Part shown: in pieces, positions 46,626-56,360 of the stretch | How positions within the stretch are numbered: the stretch's first letter is position 1 | Layout of the letters: each line of letters opens with the position of its first letter | NCBI RefSeq assembly: GCF_050529585.1 | Contig: NZ_CP172882.1 | Location: 558,001-622,000 of the forward strand | Source: Enterococcus_D sp050529585 | Lineage (GTDB): Bacteria; Bacillota; Bacilli; Lactobacillales; Enterococcaceae | DNA length: 64,000 bases | Reading direction: 5' to 3' | Position numbers and translations under genes: made by a program | Notes under the pieces: model-generated | Database searches by the model: none | Seen by the model: the letters and a program-made list of their open reading frames with translations, nothing else | What the model was told of the DNA's origin: nothing

Positions 46626-47372
46626 ATGGTACAAATCGTGGCGCATCGAGGAAGCAGCGGCAATCGTCCAGAAAATACGTTGCCTGCTTTCGCCGAAGCC
46701 GTCCGCGTCAAAGCGGATATCATTGAATTGGATGTCCATCTGTCAAAAGATGAACAACTGATCGTTATGCATGATGAAACCGTGGATCGCACAACGAATG
46801 GCAAAGGCCGTATCTGTGATCTGACAGTGGCGCAATTAAAGGAATTGAATGCAGGAAGCTGGTTTTCTGATGAATTTAAAGCGGCCAAGATACCAACCCT
46901 GAAAGAGGTGCTAGATCTTTTGGCAGCCAAAAATTATCGCGGTATCTTGACGATTGAATTGAAGACAGATCATTATGACTATCCAGGGATCGAGGCAAAA
47001 ACGGCTGCATTGCTGAACAGTCAAGCATGGCCTTTTACCCATTGGTATTGCTCATTCAATATGGCTTCCTTGGATCGCATCCACGACATCGATCCTGAGG
47101 CAAAACTGAATTTTATTATGGGCAAAGCTGCGGACAAACCAGCTCTGGCTCTGGATAGAGCGTACATCGAAGGGTTGCATCCAGCTTATGGTTGGATCGA
47201 AGCCAACGCAGAAAAAGTTGCTGCCTACCCGATTTCCCTTCGTCCTTGGACGATCAATGAAGAAGCAACGATTCGGAGGTGCTTGCAATTGGGTGTCACA
47301 GGCATCATTACTGACTTTCCCGAAAGAGCGCGCGGGATCGTGCAAGCATTTCGTGAGGAACAAAACCAATGA
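46626..47372 (+). CDS. Glycerophosphodiester phosphodiesterase
   Basis: 248 residues, GDPD TIM-barrel. HRG motif in VAHRGSSGNRPENT (His7, Arg8, Glu16) and metal/catalytic ELDVHLSKDEQLIVMHD, with His in the last. It hydrolyses glycerophosphodiesters to glycerol-3-phosphate and an alcohol. No signal peptide, so cytoplasmic. Its stop overlaps miaA by 4 bp; the three genes GDPD-miaA-hflX form a tight operon. Confidence 0.92.
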   Translation: MVQIVAHRGSSGNRPENTLPAFAEAVRVKADIIELDVHLSKDEQLIVMHDETVDRTTNGKGRICDLTVAQLKELNAGSWFSDEFKAAKIPTLKEVLDLLAAKNYRGILTIELKTDHYDYPGIEAKTAALLNSQAWPFTHWYCSFNMASLDRIHDIDPEAKLNFIMGKAADKPALALDRAYIEGLHPAYGWIEANAEKVAAYPISLRPWTINEEATIRRCLQLGVTGIITDFPERARGIVQAFREEQNQ

Positions 47373-48289
47373 AGAAAGTACTCGTGATCGTAGGGCCCAC
47401 TGCTGTCGGCAAGACAGCGCTTAGTCTTGAATTGGCCAAGCAGTACCATGGTGAGATCATCAGTGGCGACTCGATGCAAATCTATCGCCAATTAGACATT
47501 GGTACTGCCAAAGCCACCAAAGAGGAACTGGCCGCAGCGCCGCATCATTTGATCGATATTCGTGACATGACCCAAAACTATTCTGTTGCGATGTTTCAAG
47601 AAATGGCGCGGGCAAAAATTGCGGAAATCACAAAAAGGGGACACTTGCCAATCGTGGTTGGCGGTACTGGGTTGTATATCCAAGCGTTGCTCTATGATTT
47701 TCAGTTAGGGGCTGCTGAAGCAGTCGATGATACCGTCCGCGCTTATTATCAAGCGCAAGCAGAGAAGCTAGGCAATGAAGCCTTGTGGCAAAAACTCCAG
47801 CAAATCGATCCGGCGGCAGCAGAAAAAATCCATTACAATAATGTGCGAAAAGTGATTCGTGCATTAGAAGTATTTGAAACGACTGGGCAGAGCATCTTGT
47901 CGCCTAAAGAGATGCCTGAAGCCTTGTACGACTATTTTATGATTGGGTTGACCACTGATCGCGGACTATTATATCAGCGAATCAATCAACGGGTCGATCT
48001 CATGATTGATTTAGGGTTGATCGAGGAAGCGAAAAAAGTACTTCGCTACCCAGAAACACAAGCGTCAAAAGGAATTGGGTATAAAGAGTTCCAGCCTTAT
48101 TTTGAAGGGCATCAGTCTTTAGAAGAGACTGTAGAACAAATCAAACAAAATTCCCGCCGTTATGCCAAGCGTCAGTTGACTTGGTTTTCGAATCGAATGG
48201 CACCACGGTGGGTCGATTTGGTGCAAGAACCTGACGTGCAGACACAAATCATGTTAGAAATCGATCAATGGTTGGAGGAGAAGCAATGA
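47369..48289 (+). CDS. miaA: tRNA dimethylallyltransferase MiaA
   Basis: 306 residues. P-loop GPTAVGKT (9-16), GDSMQIYRQLDIGTAK, and the later GGTGLYIQALL. It transfers dimethylallyl to A37 of tRNAs reading UNN codons. The start overlaps the GDPD stop (4 bp) and the stop overlaps the hflX start (4 bp); miaA next to hflX is a common linkage. Confidence 0.97.
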   Translation: MKKVLVIVGPTAVGKTALSLELAKQYHGEIISGDSMQIYRQLDIGTAKATKEELAAAPHHLIDIRDMTQNYSVAMFQEMARAKIAEITKRGHLPIVVGGTGLYIQALLYDFQLGAAEAVDDTVRAYYQAQAEKLGNEALWQKLQQIDPAAAEKIHYNNVRKVIRALEVFETTGQSILSPKEMPEALYDYFMIGLTTDRGLLYQRINQRVDLMIDLGLIEEAKKVLRYPETQASKGIGYKEFQPYFEGHQSLEETVEQIKQNSRRYAKRQLTWFSNRMAPRWVDLVQEPDVQTQIMLEIDQWLEEKQ

Positions 48290-49530
48290 GTGAACGTGTG
48301 ATTTTAGTTGGTGTAGAAACCGAAAAAAACTATCAACAGTTTGAGTCCTCAATGAAGGAATTGAAAAATCTGACCAAGACGGCCAACGGGGAAGTCGTTT
48401 TTTCAATGGTTCAAAAGCGGCCGCAACCAGATCGCCAAACCGTGATCGGCAAGGGCAAAGTGACTGAATTACAACAATTGGCAGAAGCCCATGAAGCAGA
48501 TTTGGTGATTTTCAACCACGAATTGACGCCGCGTCAAAGCCAAATCTTAGGTGAAGCGCTGGATATTCCTGTTATTGATCGTGTTCAGTTGATTTTGGAT
48601 ATTTTTGCGATGCGGGCGCGATCCAGTGAAGGCAAAATGCAAGTCGAGTTGGCACAATTGAATTATCTGTTGCCTCGATTGATCGGCCAAGGAAAAAATA
48701 TGTCCCGCTTAGGCGGCGGTATCGGTACGCGCGGTCCGGGGGAAACCAAGTTGGAAACTGACCGTCGGCATATTCGCAATCGAATCACCAATATCAAGCG
48801 AGATTTAAAAGAAGTCGCAGCACATCGAGACCGTACCAGACAAAAACGCAAAGACAGCCAAATTTTTCAAATCGGCTTGATTGGGTACACAAACGCCGGC
48901 AAATCGACAATCTTAAACATGTTGACAAGCGCAGAGACATACGAGCAAGATCAATTATTTGCCACATTAGATCCCTTGACCAAGCGTTGGCGGTTGCCAG
49001 AGGGTTTGGAGGTGACCATGACAGATACAGTCGGGTTCATCCAAGATTTGCCTACGCAGTTGATCGATGCTTTTCATTCAACATTAGAAGAAAGCCGCAA
49101 TATGGATTTCTTGCTGCACGTGGTGGACGCAAGTTCACCAGAACGAATTCAACAAGAACAAACTGTGCTGCGCCTAATGGAGGAGCTGGATCTAACCAGT
49201 ATGCCGATTTTAACAGTTTATAATAAAGCCGATCAAATCGATGAAGATCAATTTGTACCCACGCTGTTTCCTAACGTCTTGATTTCTGCCAAGAGCACCA
49301 AAGGCAAAGAACGTTTGAGTCAGGCAATCAAAATGGAATTGATGCAACTATTACAGCCTTACCACTTGGTCTTGCAAGCAAATGAAGGCAAAGAACTCAA
49401 CCGCCTCAAAAGGGAATCATTGGTACTTACAAACACCTTCGATGAAGAAAACCAAACCTATCATATCAAAGGCTTTGCTTTAGCCGATTCTTCCCCAATT
49501 CGACGGATGGAGAAGGATGAAAATCAATAA
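48286..49530 (+). CDS. hflX: GTPase HflX (ribosome rescue/splitting)
   Basis: 414 residues. The N-terminal HflX domain includes VIGKGKVTEL and LTPRQSQILGEAL. A linker GGGIGTRGPGETKLETDRR follows, then the GTPase with G1 GYTNAGKS (200-207), G3 DTVGFI and G4 NKAD. It splits stalled ribosomes, especially after heat or antibiotic stress. I start at ATG 48286 (GGAGGAG RBS), not the in-frame 48268. Confidence 0.96.
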   Translation: MSERVILVGVETEKNYQQFESSMKELKNLTKTANGEVVFSMVQKRPQPDRQTVIGKGKVTELQQLAEAHEADLVIFNHELTPRQSQILGEALDIPVIDRVQLILDIFAMRARSSEGKMQVELAQLNYLLPRLIGQGKNMSRLGGGIGTRGPGETKLETDRRHIRNRITNIKRDLKEVAAHRDRTRQKRKDSQIFQIGLIGYTNAGKSTILNMLTSAETYEQDQLFATLDPLTKRWRLPEGLEVTMTDTVGFIQDLPTQLIDAFHSTLEESRNMDFLLHVVDASSPERIQQEQTVLRLMEELDLTSMPILTVYNKADQIDEDQFVPTLFPNVLISAKSTKGKERLSQAIKMELMQLLQPYHLVLQANEGKELNRLKRESLVLTNTFDEENQTYHIKGFALADSSPIRRMEKDENQ

Positions 49531-49536
49531 TTTGCG

Positions 49537-49569
49537 AAAAAAAGCTGTGGGAATACCCGCAGCTTTTTT
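49537..49569 (+). terminator. Terminator of GDPD-miaA-hflX
   Basis: AAAGCTGTGGG pairs with CCCGCAGCTTT around a short AATA loop, with A- and T-runs. 49570-49712 shows no gene. Confidence 0.88.
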
Positions 49570-49712
49570 GTTTTGAGTCATTAACCAGTTCGTTCTTTTT
49601 AGCCCCACCGTGAGAAACAAGGCGAAGAAAGCAATAAAAATGGTACAACCAGACTAGAAATGACGGATGAAAAGGCTTGTATTGAATATTCAGAAAAAAT
49701 AATTTATTTCTA

Positions 49713-49765
49713 TGTCACTTTTTCTGACATGAGGGGTTGACAGACCTTTTGAGAATTGGTATAGT
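49713..49765 (+). promoter_or_regulatory. glnRA promoter with GlnR operator
   Basis: TGTCACTTTTTCTGACA (49713-49729) fits TGTNAN7TNACA exactly. The promoter TTGACA (49737-49742), 17 bp, TATAGT (49760-49765) follows. GlnR bound here would repress the glnR-glnA operon under nitrogen excess. Confidence 0.88.
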
Positions 49766-49812
49766 TTCCATGAAGTCAAGCAACACCATTTGTACTTGAG
49801 AGGAGCCAAGCT

Positions 49813-50193
49813 ATGCGGGAAAAAGAATTGCGGCGGTCGATGTCTGTCTTTCCTATCGGAACTGTCATGAAGTTGACCGATTTGACCGCGCGTCAAATTC
49901 GGTATTATGAAGAACAAGAATTGATTCATCCAGAACGCAGCGATGGCAATCGCCGCATGTATTCATTGAATGACATTGATACCTTATTGGAAATCAAAGA
50001 TTATCTTTCCGATGGATTGAACATGGCTGGAATCAAGCGTGTGTATGAAATGAAAGTTGCCAAAGAAAAAGAAGCCAAAAACAAACCGCCATTAACAGAT
50101 GAAGATGTTCGTCGGATTTTTTATGATGAATTGCTGGCGCAAGGTGGTTTACATCAACAACAGCCCTACCAACAAAAAGGTCCGCGCATGTAG
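49813..50193 (+). CDS. glnR: Nitrogen-responsive MerR-family repressor GlnR
   Basis: 126 residues. The MerR helix-turn-helix (MKLTDLTARQIRYYEEQELIHPERS) and wing give dimeric DNA binding, and the C-terminal tail (LLAQGGLHQQQPYQQKGPRM) includes the region known to sense feedback-inhibited glutamine synthetase. It controls glnRA and ammonium/glutamine uptake genes. RBS GAGAGGAG; 50 bp before glnA. A GlnR box precedes its own promoter. Confidence 0.96.
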   Translation: MREKELRRSMSVFPIGTVMKLTDLTARQIRYYEEQELIHPERSDGNRRMYSLNDIDTLLEIKDYLSDGLNMAGIKRVYEMKVAKEKEAKNKPPLTDEDVRRIFYDELLAQGGLHQQQPYQQKGPRM

Positions 50194-50243
50194 ACCAATG
50201 TTGATAAAAATAAAATCAAGAATGGGAAAAAGGAAGGGATACT

Positions 50244-51584
50244 ATGCCAAAAATTAAAAGAACTGCCGAAGATATCAAACAAATCGTGAAAGATGAAAAC
50301 GTGCGTTTCTTGCGTTTGATGTTTACCGATATTTTAGGAAGCAATAAGAATGTAGAAGTACCAGTTAGCCAACTAGATAAAGTGCTTGAAAACAAAATGA
50401 TGTTTGATGGTTCTTCGATCGAAGGATTTGTGCGGATCGAAGAAAGTGATATGTATCTATATCCTGATCTATCTACTTGGATGGTCTTCCCATGGGAAAG
50501 TGAACACGGCAAAGTAGCCCGATTGATTTGTGATATTTATAATCCAGACGGTACACCATTTGCTGGAGATCCTCGCGGCAATTTGAAGCGCGCATTATCA
50601 GATATGGAATCTTTAGGCTTCACTTCTTTCAATCTTGGACCAGAACCTGAATTTTTCTTATTCAAATTAGATGATAAAGGTGAAATCACGACTGAACTTA
50701 ATGATAAAGGCGGCTATTTTGATTTTGCACCAACTGACTTAGGTGAGAACTGCCGACGTGATATCGTGTTAGAATTAGAAAGCTTGGGCTTTGAAGTAGA
50801 AGCTTCTCACCATGAAGTAGCACCAGGCCAACATGAGATCGACTTTAAATATGCCGACGCAGTAGAAGCCTGCGACAATATTCAAACATTCAAATTGGTG
50901 GTCAAAACAATTGCCCGCAAACACGGTTTACATGCAACGTTTATGCCAAAACCATTGTTTGGGATCAATGGATCAGGAATGCACTGCAACATGTCCTTAT
51001 TCAAAGGCAATGAAAATGTCTTCTTCGATGAAGATGGCGACATGCAATTAAGTGCGACAGCCTATCATTTCTTAGCTGGATTGATTGAGCATGCGCGGGC
51101 GTATACAGCTGTTTGCAACCCAACCGTCAATTCATATAAACGTCTCGTTCCTGGTTACGAAGCACCGGTATATGTAGCTTGGTCAGGACGTAACCGTTCA
51201 CCTTTGATCCGGGTACCTGAATCACGCGGCTTGTCCACACGTTTAGAATTACGTTCAGTTGATCCATCTGCTAATCCATATTTGGCAATGGCCGTATTGC
51301 TGCAAGCTGGTCTTGATGGAATCAAACGCGAATTGACACCACCACCAGCTGTTGACCGTAATATCTATATTATGAACGAAGAAGAACGTGCGGAAGCACA
51401 AATCGATGATCTGCCATCAACGATTCATAATGCCATCAAAGAATTACGGAAAGATCCAGTGATGATCGATGCTTTAGGCAAACATATTTACGCGAACTTC
51501 GTTGAAGCAAAACGCTTAGAATGGGCATCCTTCAGACAAACTGTATCTGAGTGGGAAAGAGAACAATATTTAGAATTATATTAA
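50244..51584 (+). CDS. glnA: Type I glutamine synthetase
   Basis: 446 residues, GSI-alpha size. The N-terminal beta-grasp (FLRLMFTDILGSNKNVEVP), the MFDGSSIEGF motif, ATP-site KPLFGINGSGMHCNMSL-type residues, and VNSYKRLVPGYEAPVY and NPYLAMAVLLQAG near the C-terminus are all present. It makes glutamine from glutamate and ammonia, and its feedback-inhibited form activates GlnR. It lacks the adenylylation site of GSI-beta, as expected. RBS AAAGGAAGG; own terminator. Confidence 0.97.
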   Translation: MPKIKRTAEDIKQIVKDENVRFLRLMFTDILGSNKNVEVPVSQLDKVLENKMMFDGSSIEGFVRIEESDMYLYPDLSTWMVFPWESEHGKVARLICDIYNPDGTPFAGDPRGNLKRALSDMESLGFTSFNLGPEPEFFLFKLDDKGEITTELNDKGGYFDFAPTDLGENCRRDIVLELESLGFEVEASHHEVAPGQHEIDFKYADAVEACDNIQTFKLVVKTIARKHGLHATFMPKPLFGINGSGMHCNMSLFKGNENVFFDEDGDMQLSATAYHFLAGLIEHARAYTAVCNPTVNSYKRLVPGYEAPVYVAWSGRNRSPLIRVPESRGLSTRLELRSVDPSANPYLAMAVLLQAGLDGIKRELTPPPAVDRNIYIMNEEERAEAQIDDLPSTIHNAIKELRKDPVMIDALGKHIYANFVEAKRLEWASFRQTVSEWEREQYLELY

Positions 51585-51603
51585 GATATACACAACATAG
51601 GGA

Positions 51604-51640
51604 AACACCGTTAGAGAGAACCAATCTAACGGTGTTTTTT
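51604..51640 (+). terminator. Terminator of glnRA
   Basis: AACACCGTTAGA pairs with TCTAACGGTGTT, followed by Ts. Confidence 0.92.
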
Positions 51641-51779
51641 TGTCTGCGTTATGACATCAGTATTTGAAACGTACTTTAAACTTCATTTAAGCTTTGCTTG
51701 TTACTGTAAATCACAGCGTTTATCTTGTTCGTTGCCATTGATAAACTGACTATTTTTTGATAGAAACGGAGTGAGCAAA

Positions 51780-52751
51780 TTGATCGAAGTCAAAGATCTG
51801 GTCAAGCAATACGGCAGTCATGTCGCCTTAGATCATCTGAACTTTACCATTGAGAAAGGGAAAGTCTATGGATTACTAGGGGCAAATGGCGCTGGGAAAA
51901 GTACCACGATGAACATTATTACAGGTTATATCGGCGCTACGTCGGGCACTGTATTCGTCGAGGGGAAAGATGTGCTGTTAGAACCAGAAGAAACAAAGAA
52001 ATTGATTGGGTATTTACCAGAAATACCGCCGCTTTATACAGAAATGACGGTGGAAGAATACCTCTCTTTTGTGATGGAAATCAAACAAATCGCCAAAGAA
52101 CGCCAAAAGAAACATATCGAAGAGTTATTGGATCGAGTCAAATTGCAAGACGTACGTCATCGTTTGATCCGCAATCTTTCAAAAGGTTATCGCCAACGGG
52201 TTGGATTGGCGCAAGCATTAGTGGGTTGGCCAGCTATCATTATTTTAGATGAACCAACAGTTGGCTTAGATCCGCAGCAAATCATTGAGATCCGCCAATT
52301 GATCCGAGAATTAGCCAAAGAGCATACAGTTATCTTGAGCTCTCATATTTTAGCAGAAGTACAAGAAGTCTGTGACCATATCTTGATCATTCAAAAAGGC
52401 AAATTGATTGCCAGTGAATCAACGACGCATATGATGGCCCGTGTAGCATCTTCTCAAACGATCGAGCTGATTATTGAAGGGACCGAGGCAGAAACTGCAG
52501 CTGTTTTAGCAGCGATGCCTATTGTCGATACGTATCGATTAACAGTTGAAGATGATTTTTGTCGTGTTGAAATCGAAAGTGAGTATACGGCAGATTTTCG
52601 CCGTGCGCTGTTTAAAGCTTTTGCACAAGCTGATTTGGCGATTTTACAAATGAATGCTGGCAGCAGCAGTCTTGAATCGGTCTTCATAGCGTTGATGAAC
52701 CAACCGCAAGGAACTGAAGAAACATCACAAGTGAAGGAGGATACACAATGA
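51780..52751 (+). CDS. ABC transporter ATPase (GldA-like)
   Basis: 323 residues. Walker A GANGAGKS (34-41), signature LSKGYRQRVGLAQAL, Walker B IIILDEPTVGLD and H-loop in LSSHILAEV. The ATPase (about 220 residues) is followed by a about 90-residue extension as in GldA-type proteins. It energises the membrane partner encoded next. I start at UUG 51780, 8 nt after GGAG; the in-frame GUG at 51771 directly abuts that RBS. First gene of a four-gene unit (51780-56130). Confidence 0.88.
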   Translation: MIEVKDLVKQYGSHVALDHLNFTIEKGKVYGLLGANGAGKSTTMNIITGYIGATSGTVFVEGKDVLLEPEETKKLIGYLPEIPPLYTEMTVEEYLSFVMEIKQIAKERQKKHIEELLDRVKLQDVRHRLIRNLSKGYRQRVGLAQALVGWPAIIILDEPTVGLDPQQIIEIRQLIRELAKEHTVILSSHILAEVQEVCDHILIIQKGKLIASESTTHMMARVASSQTIELIIEGTEAETAAVLAAMPIVDTYRLTVEDDFCRVEIESEYTADFRRALFKAFAQADLAILQMNAGSSSLESVFIALMNQPQGTEETSQVKEDTQ

Positions 52752-53614
52752 TTGCGATTTACAAACGTGAATGCCGGGCCTACTTTCAAAATATGGTGGC
52801 TAGTTTTTTTCTGGCCTTTTTGATTGGATTCGTAGGTGTTTATTTTGTTACTTATAACTTAAACTATGGCTATAATTTTTTTGCCTATGCCTTGAGTTCT
52901 GGGCTCTTGATGATGATTCTCGCTGTGCCGATTTTGACGATGCGTTCGTTTTCTGAAGAACGAAAAAGCAAAACCGATCAATTACTTTTGACAGCGCCAC
53001 TCAAATTACATTCCGTGGTGATTGGCAAGTATTTCGCAATGATCAGTATTTTGGCGATCGCTTGTTTAGTCTTTTGTGTATGTCCGTTGATCATCAAGCT
53101 GCAAGGTGAGGCGCATCTGAAAATTGATTATGCAGCTATTCTGGTCTTTTTCTTGATTGGCTGTGTCTATATCGCGGTCGGAATGTTTATCTCAGCTCTG
53201 ACGGAAAGTCAAATCATTGCAGCGATTGGTACTATGGCTGCTTTACTGCTGATTTATTTTTGGCGTCACTTGGTGTCTTTATTGCCATCAGGGGCCGGCG
53301 CAAATGTGGTGATGCTGCTGGTTTTGTTGGCCGTCATTTGTTTGATCGTTCAAGCCTATATGCAGACCTTGGCCGTGACCTTGACAGTCGGTTTCGTCGG
53401 AACAGTGGCCATACTGCTGATTTACTGGTGGCAATCTTCTTGGTTTGAAAATCTGTTACCCACAAAGCTTGCTTATGTTGACATTCCTTCGCTCCTCAGC
53501 AATATTTCTGATAGCTATGTGCTGACATTGTCTGGTTTGGTCCTTCTGCTTTCGCTGGTCGTTATATTCAACTTTTTGACTGTGCAAGTGATACAAAAAA
53601 GACGCTGGAGCTAG
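52748..53614 (+). CDS. ABC-2-type permease (GldF-like)
   Basis: 288 residues, about six TM segments (starts near 15, 50, 95, 128, 160, 190, 220 and 255). The conserved MRSFSEERKSKTDQLLLTAP after TM2 is typical of ABC-2 permeases that partner GldA-like ATPases. Its start overlaps the ATPase stop by 4 bp. With the two following genes it should form a complex whose extracytoplasmic parts act on an unknown substrate. Confidence 0.85.
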   Translation: MIAIYKRECRAYFQNMVASFFLAFLIGFVGVYFVTYNLNYGYNFFAYALSSGLLMMILAVPILTMRSFSEERKSKTDQLLLTAPLKLHSVVIGKYFAMISILAIACLVFCVCPLIIKLQGEAHLKIDYAAILVFFLIGCVYIAVGMFISALTESQIIAAIGTMAALLLIYFWRHLVSLLPSGAGANVVMLLVLLAVICLIVQAYMQTLAVTLTVGFVGTVAILLIYWWQSSWFENLLPTKLAYVDIPSLLSNISDSYVLTLSGLVLLLSLVVIFNFLTVQVIQKRRWS

Positions 53615-53626
53615 GGGGACTGACAA

Positions 53627-55144
53627 ATGAAGGATAAAGTAAAAAAAATCAGCAAGACATACAAGATGCGGCAACATTTTTCTTGGTCGGGGATGCGACG
53701 ATCATTACAAACCACTCATGTTCGCCAAGGGGCTTCTCGTAGCGGGGTGACAGTGTTGGTGCTGGCTATCGTGGTCGTGGTGAATTTGATCGTAGGGCAA
53801 TTGCCTCAAACCATCAATACCATTGATTTAAGTGAAGAACAAGTCACAGAAATCTCGCAAACATCGAAAAATCTATTGAATGATTTGGAGGATCCCATCA
53901 CGTTGAAAGTGTTGGCTGATCAAACAACGACCGATACGGCCATTCAATCATTTCTGGGAAAATATGCTGCAACTAGCAATAAAGTGTCGATCGAATGGAT
54001 CGATCCCGTGCTGCATCCATCTGTTTTGACAGATTATAACGCCGAAGAAAATAGCGTGATCGTCGAAAATGAGACCACAGGATCGTTTGAAGTCATTTCT
54101 TTCAGCAGTATTATATCCACTGGCTACGACAGTTCGTACAACACGGTCACGACTTTTGATGGTGATGGTCAACTGACGAGTGCAATCAATCGTTTGACCA
54201 ATCAAAATGAACACACGATCTATTTGTCAGCCGGTCATGGGGAAGAAACCCTTGTCAGCAGTATCACTACGTTATTTGATAAAGCAAATTATTCAACGGC
54301 TGAATTAAATACGGTGACCACTGCAGAAATGCCAGAGGATATGGATCTCTTGTTGATTTATGGGCCAACAACTGATTTTACAGAAGATGAGATCACCAAT
54401 CTTGAGATGTACATTGCTGACGGTGGCAAAGTAATGGTGGTCTTGAGCGCGGAAGATGCTGACACACCGAATCTGGCAGCGTTCATGAAAGCGTATGGAT
54501 TGGTAGAAACTTCTGGCTATATTGCAGATGCCGAGCGTGCTTATCAGGGACAAAGTTATTATTTGATTCCTGCTATTACAGGTACTGGTGTTTATTTGGA
54601 TAATCTGTCGAGTCAAACAGTCTTGCTGATCAATACGAAGGGATTTACCCAAGTAGATCCTACGATTGAAGATGCAACAGTCACCACTTTGTTGCAGACC
54701 AGTGAAAATGGCTATAATGTGACCGAGAATGAGCAAACCCAAGGAACGTATACATTGGGGGCAGTCGTGACACAAACGACCACTGATGCGGATGAAGAGA
54801 CAACATCTGATGATGAAACCACAAGCAGTGACACGGATGACGCTGTGGCCGATACGGAGACAGAAAATCAGGAGGGCAAGTTAACCATTTTAAGTTCAAC
54901 CAACCTAGTGGCAGAAGATGTGACCAGTGCGTTTGCCACATTGGAAAACAATACCGTCTTTATGAACATGGTGACTGCCAACTTTGATGATATTGAAAAT
55001 ATTTCTATTGAAGCCAAAACATTGTCTTCTAATATGAATACAGTCACCAATCCTGGCGGTTATAGTGTGTTGTTCATTCTGATCATTCCGCTAGCGATCC
55101 TAGTCGCAGGTTTTGTGATTTGGTTCCGTCGCAGAAGAGCGTAG
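53627..55144 (+). CDS. GldG-family protein (ABC_transp_aux, extracytoplasmic domain)
   Basis: 505 residues. A basic N-terminus, a first TM (about 43-60, VTVLVLAIVVVVNLIVG), a large extracytoplasmic domain of the PF09822 type (with VKVLADQTTTD, IYLSAGHGEET and LLIYGPTTDFTEDEI), and a C-terminal TM (VLFILIIPLAILVAGFVIWF) followed by RRRR-like RRRRA. Residues about 385-420 are a Thr/Asp/Glu-rich low-complexity stretch. The family is best known from Bacteroidetes gliding, but Firmicute copies exist without gliding; the substrate is unknown. Confidence 0.85.
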   Translation: MKDKVKKISKTYKMRQHFSWSGMRRSLQTTHVRQGASRSGVTVLVLAIVVVVNLIVGQLPQTINTIDLSEEQVTEISQTSKNLLNDLEDPITLKVLADQTTTDTAIQSFLGKYAATSNKVSIEWIDPVLHPSVLTDYNAEENSVIVENETTGSFEVISFSSIISTGYDSSYNTVTTFDGDGQLTSAINRLTNQNEHTIYLSAGHGEETLVSSITTLFDKANYSTAELNTVTTAEMPEDMDLLLIYGPTTDFTEDEITNLEMYIADGGKVMVVLSAEDADTPNLAAFMKAYGLVETSGYIADAERAYQGQSYYLIPAITGTGVYLDNLSSQTVLLINTKGFTQVDPTIEDATVTTLLQTSENGYNVTENEQTQGTYTLGAVVTQTTTDADEETTSDDETTSSDTDDAVADTETENQEGKLTILSSTNLVAEDVTSAFATLENNTVFMNMVTANFDDIENISIEAKTLSSNMNTVTNPGGYSVLFILIIPLAILVAGFVIWFRRRRA

Positions 55145-55155
55145 GGGGGACATAT

Positions 55156-56130
55156 ATGAAGAAAATCTATTTGTTGCTGGGCAGCCTATTTTTTATCTTA
55201 ATTGCTGCCTACTGGGGACTTAAAGTCTATAATCAACAGGCCGCAGCTGCAAAAACAGCTGCAGCAGAAGCGGACGTGATTTATGTGACAAACGAAGATA
55301 CGCTAACCGCACTGAGCTATTCTAACGGCACAGATACACTTGCGTTTGACTTTTCTGATACAACTTGGACCTATCACGATGACGAGGCACTGCACATCAA
55401 TCAAACCACATTGCAATCGGTGGCGGCATCATTTGCGCAATTAACAGCTGTTAGAGAATTGTCTGAAGATGTTGATGCGTTGTCTGATTATGGTCTGGGT
55501 GCCCCCGCCTATACGCTAACGATCACATCTAGTGAAGGGGAAACAACAAAAATTTTTATCGGCGATGCTTTTTCAAATGATACTTATTACTATGGAAAGA
55601 CGGACGCCAGTGATACGATCTATGTGCTGAATGCTTCTGTGGTGACCAACTTAGTCTTTGATTTAAATGAGTTGGTAGAAATTCCTTCTCTCCCAGGATT
55701 GACGACGGATAATACCTTGACCTTAACAAGAGCGGTGGGTAGTGACACGATCAGTCTAGAACCTGATACAGCTGCTTCGACCGAATCAAGCACTGTCGAG
55801 GATCAGACTGAATCAAGTACAGCAGAAGAAACCACTTCGCCATTTGAAGATGCGATCACTGCAATTGCCTCATCGATGATTTATAGTACCCAAACTGCTG
55901 AACCAACAGATGATGAACTAGAAACTTACGGTTTAACAGAAGATACACGCAAAACGTATACCATGACTTATATTTATGATGATAAAGAAACCACATTTGT
56001 TTTTTATGCTGGGCATACCGATGAAGAGGATACGACAACTTATATCCAAGTCAAAGGCAACAAATCGGTTTATTTGGTCAGTGTGTCGATGATAGAAGCC
56101 TTGGATACAGCGTTCAACGAAGCAAATTAA
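55156..56130 (+). CDS. DUF4340 domain protein, membrane-anchored
   Basis: 324 residues with an N-terminal TM/signal anchor (KIYLLLGSLFFILIAAYWGL), then an extracytoplasmic DUF4340 domain (beta-rich, GAPAYTLTITSSEGETTKIFIGD). A Ser/Thr/Glu low-complexity stretch (about 205-240) precedes the second half. Fourth gene of the unit; start at 55156 by RBS AGGGGG, with GldG stopping 12 bp upstream. DUF4340 proteins often accompany GldF/GldG cassettes. A terminator follows. Confidence 0.83.
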   Translation: MKKIYLLLGSLFFILIAAYWGLKVYNQQAAAAKTAAAEADVIYVTNEDTLTALSYSNGTDTLAFDFSDTTWTYHDDEALHINQTTLQSVAASFAQLTAVRELSEDVDALSDYGLGAPAYTLTITSSEGETTKIFIGDAFSNDTYYYGKTDASDTIYVLNASVVTNLVFDLNELVEIPSLPGLTTDNTLTLTRAVGSDTISLEPDTAASTESSTVEDQTESSTAEETTSPFEDAITAIASSMIYSTQTAEPTDDELETYGLTEDTRKTYTMTYIYDDKETTFVFYAGHTDEEDTTTYIQVKGNKSVYLVSVSMIEALDTAFNEAN

Positions 56131-56132
56131 GC

Positions 56133-56177
56133 AAAAAACGAAGTCAACGGCCAATGAGGCAGTGACTTCGTTTTTTT
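56133..56177 (+). terminator. Terminator of the GldA-F-G-DUF4340 unit
   Basis: AAAACGAAGTCA pairs with TGACTTCGTTTT around a about 16-nt loop, followed by Ts. Confidence 0.88.
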
Positions 56178-56203
56178 GTTTTTAGTGACAATCAGTCTAT
56201 GAA

Positions 56204-56234
56204 ACAAAAAAATACCAGTCGGGCGGAGACTGGT
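56204..56234 (-). terminator. Terminator of the YxeA gene
   Basis: ACCAGTC (56214-56220) pairs with GACTGGT (56228-56234); A-run at 56205-56211 is a T-run on the minus strand. It lies about 125 bp beyond the gene stop. Confidence 0.7.
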
Positions 56235-56360
56235 AAGAGGAAGAAAAATATTTTTGGTATGCGTTAAATATACCTTGAGAAGGCTAAATCAATCTTAAAA
56301 AAAGTTAAGATATGATTAAGTACCGTTTGGGCTTCAATAAAAGATAGCCAAACAAAGCGT

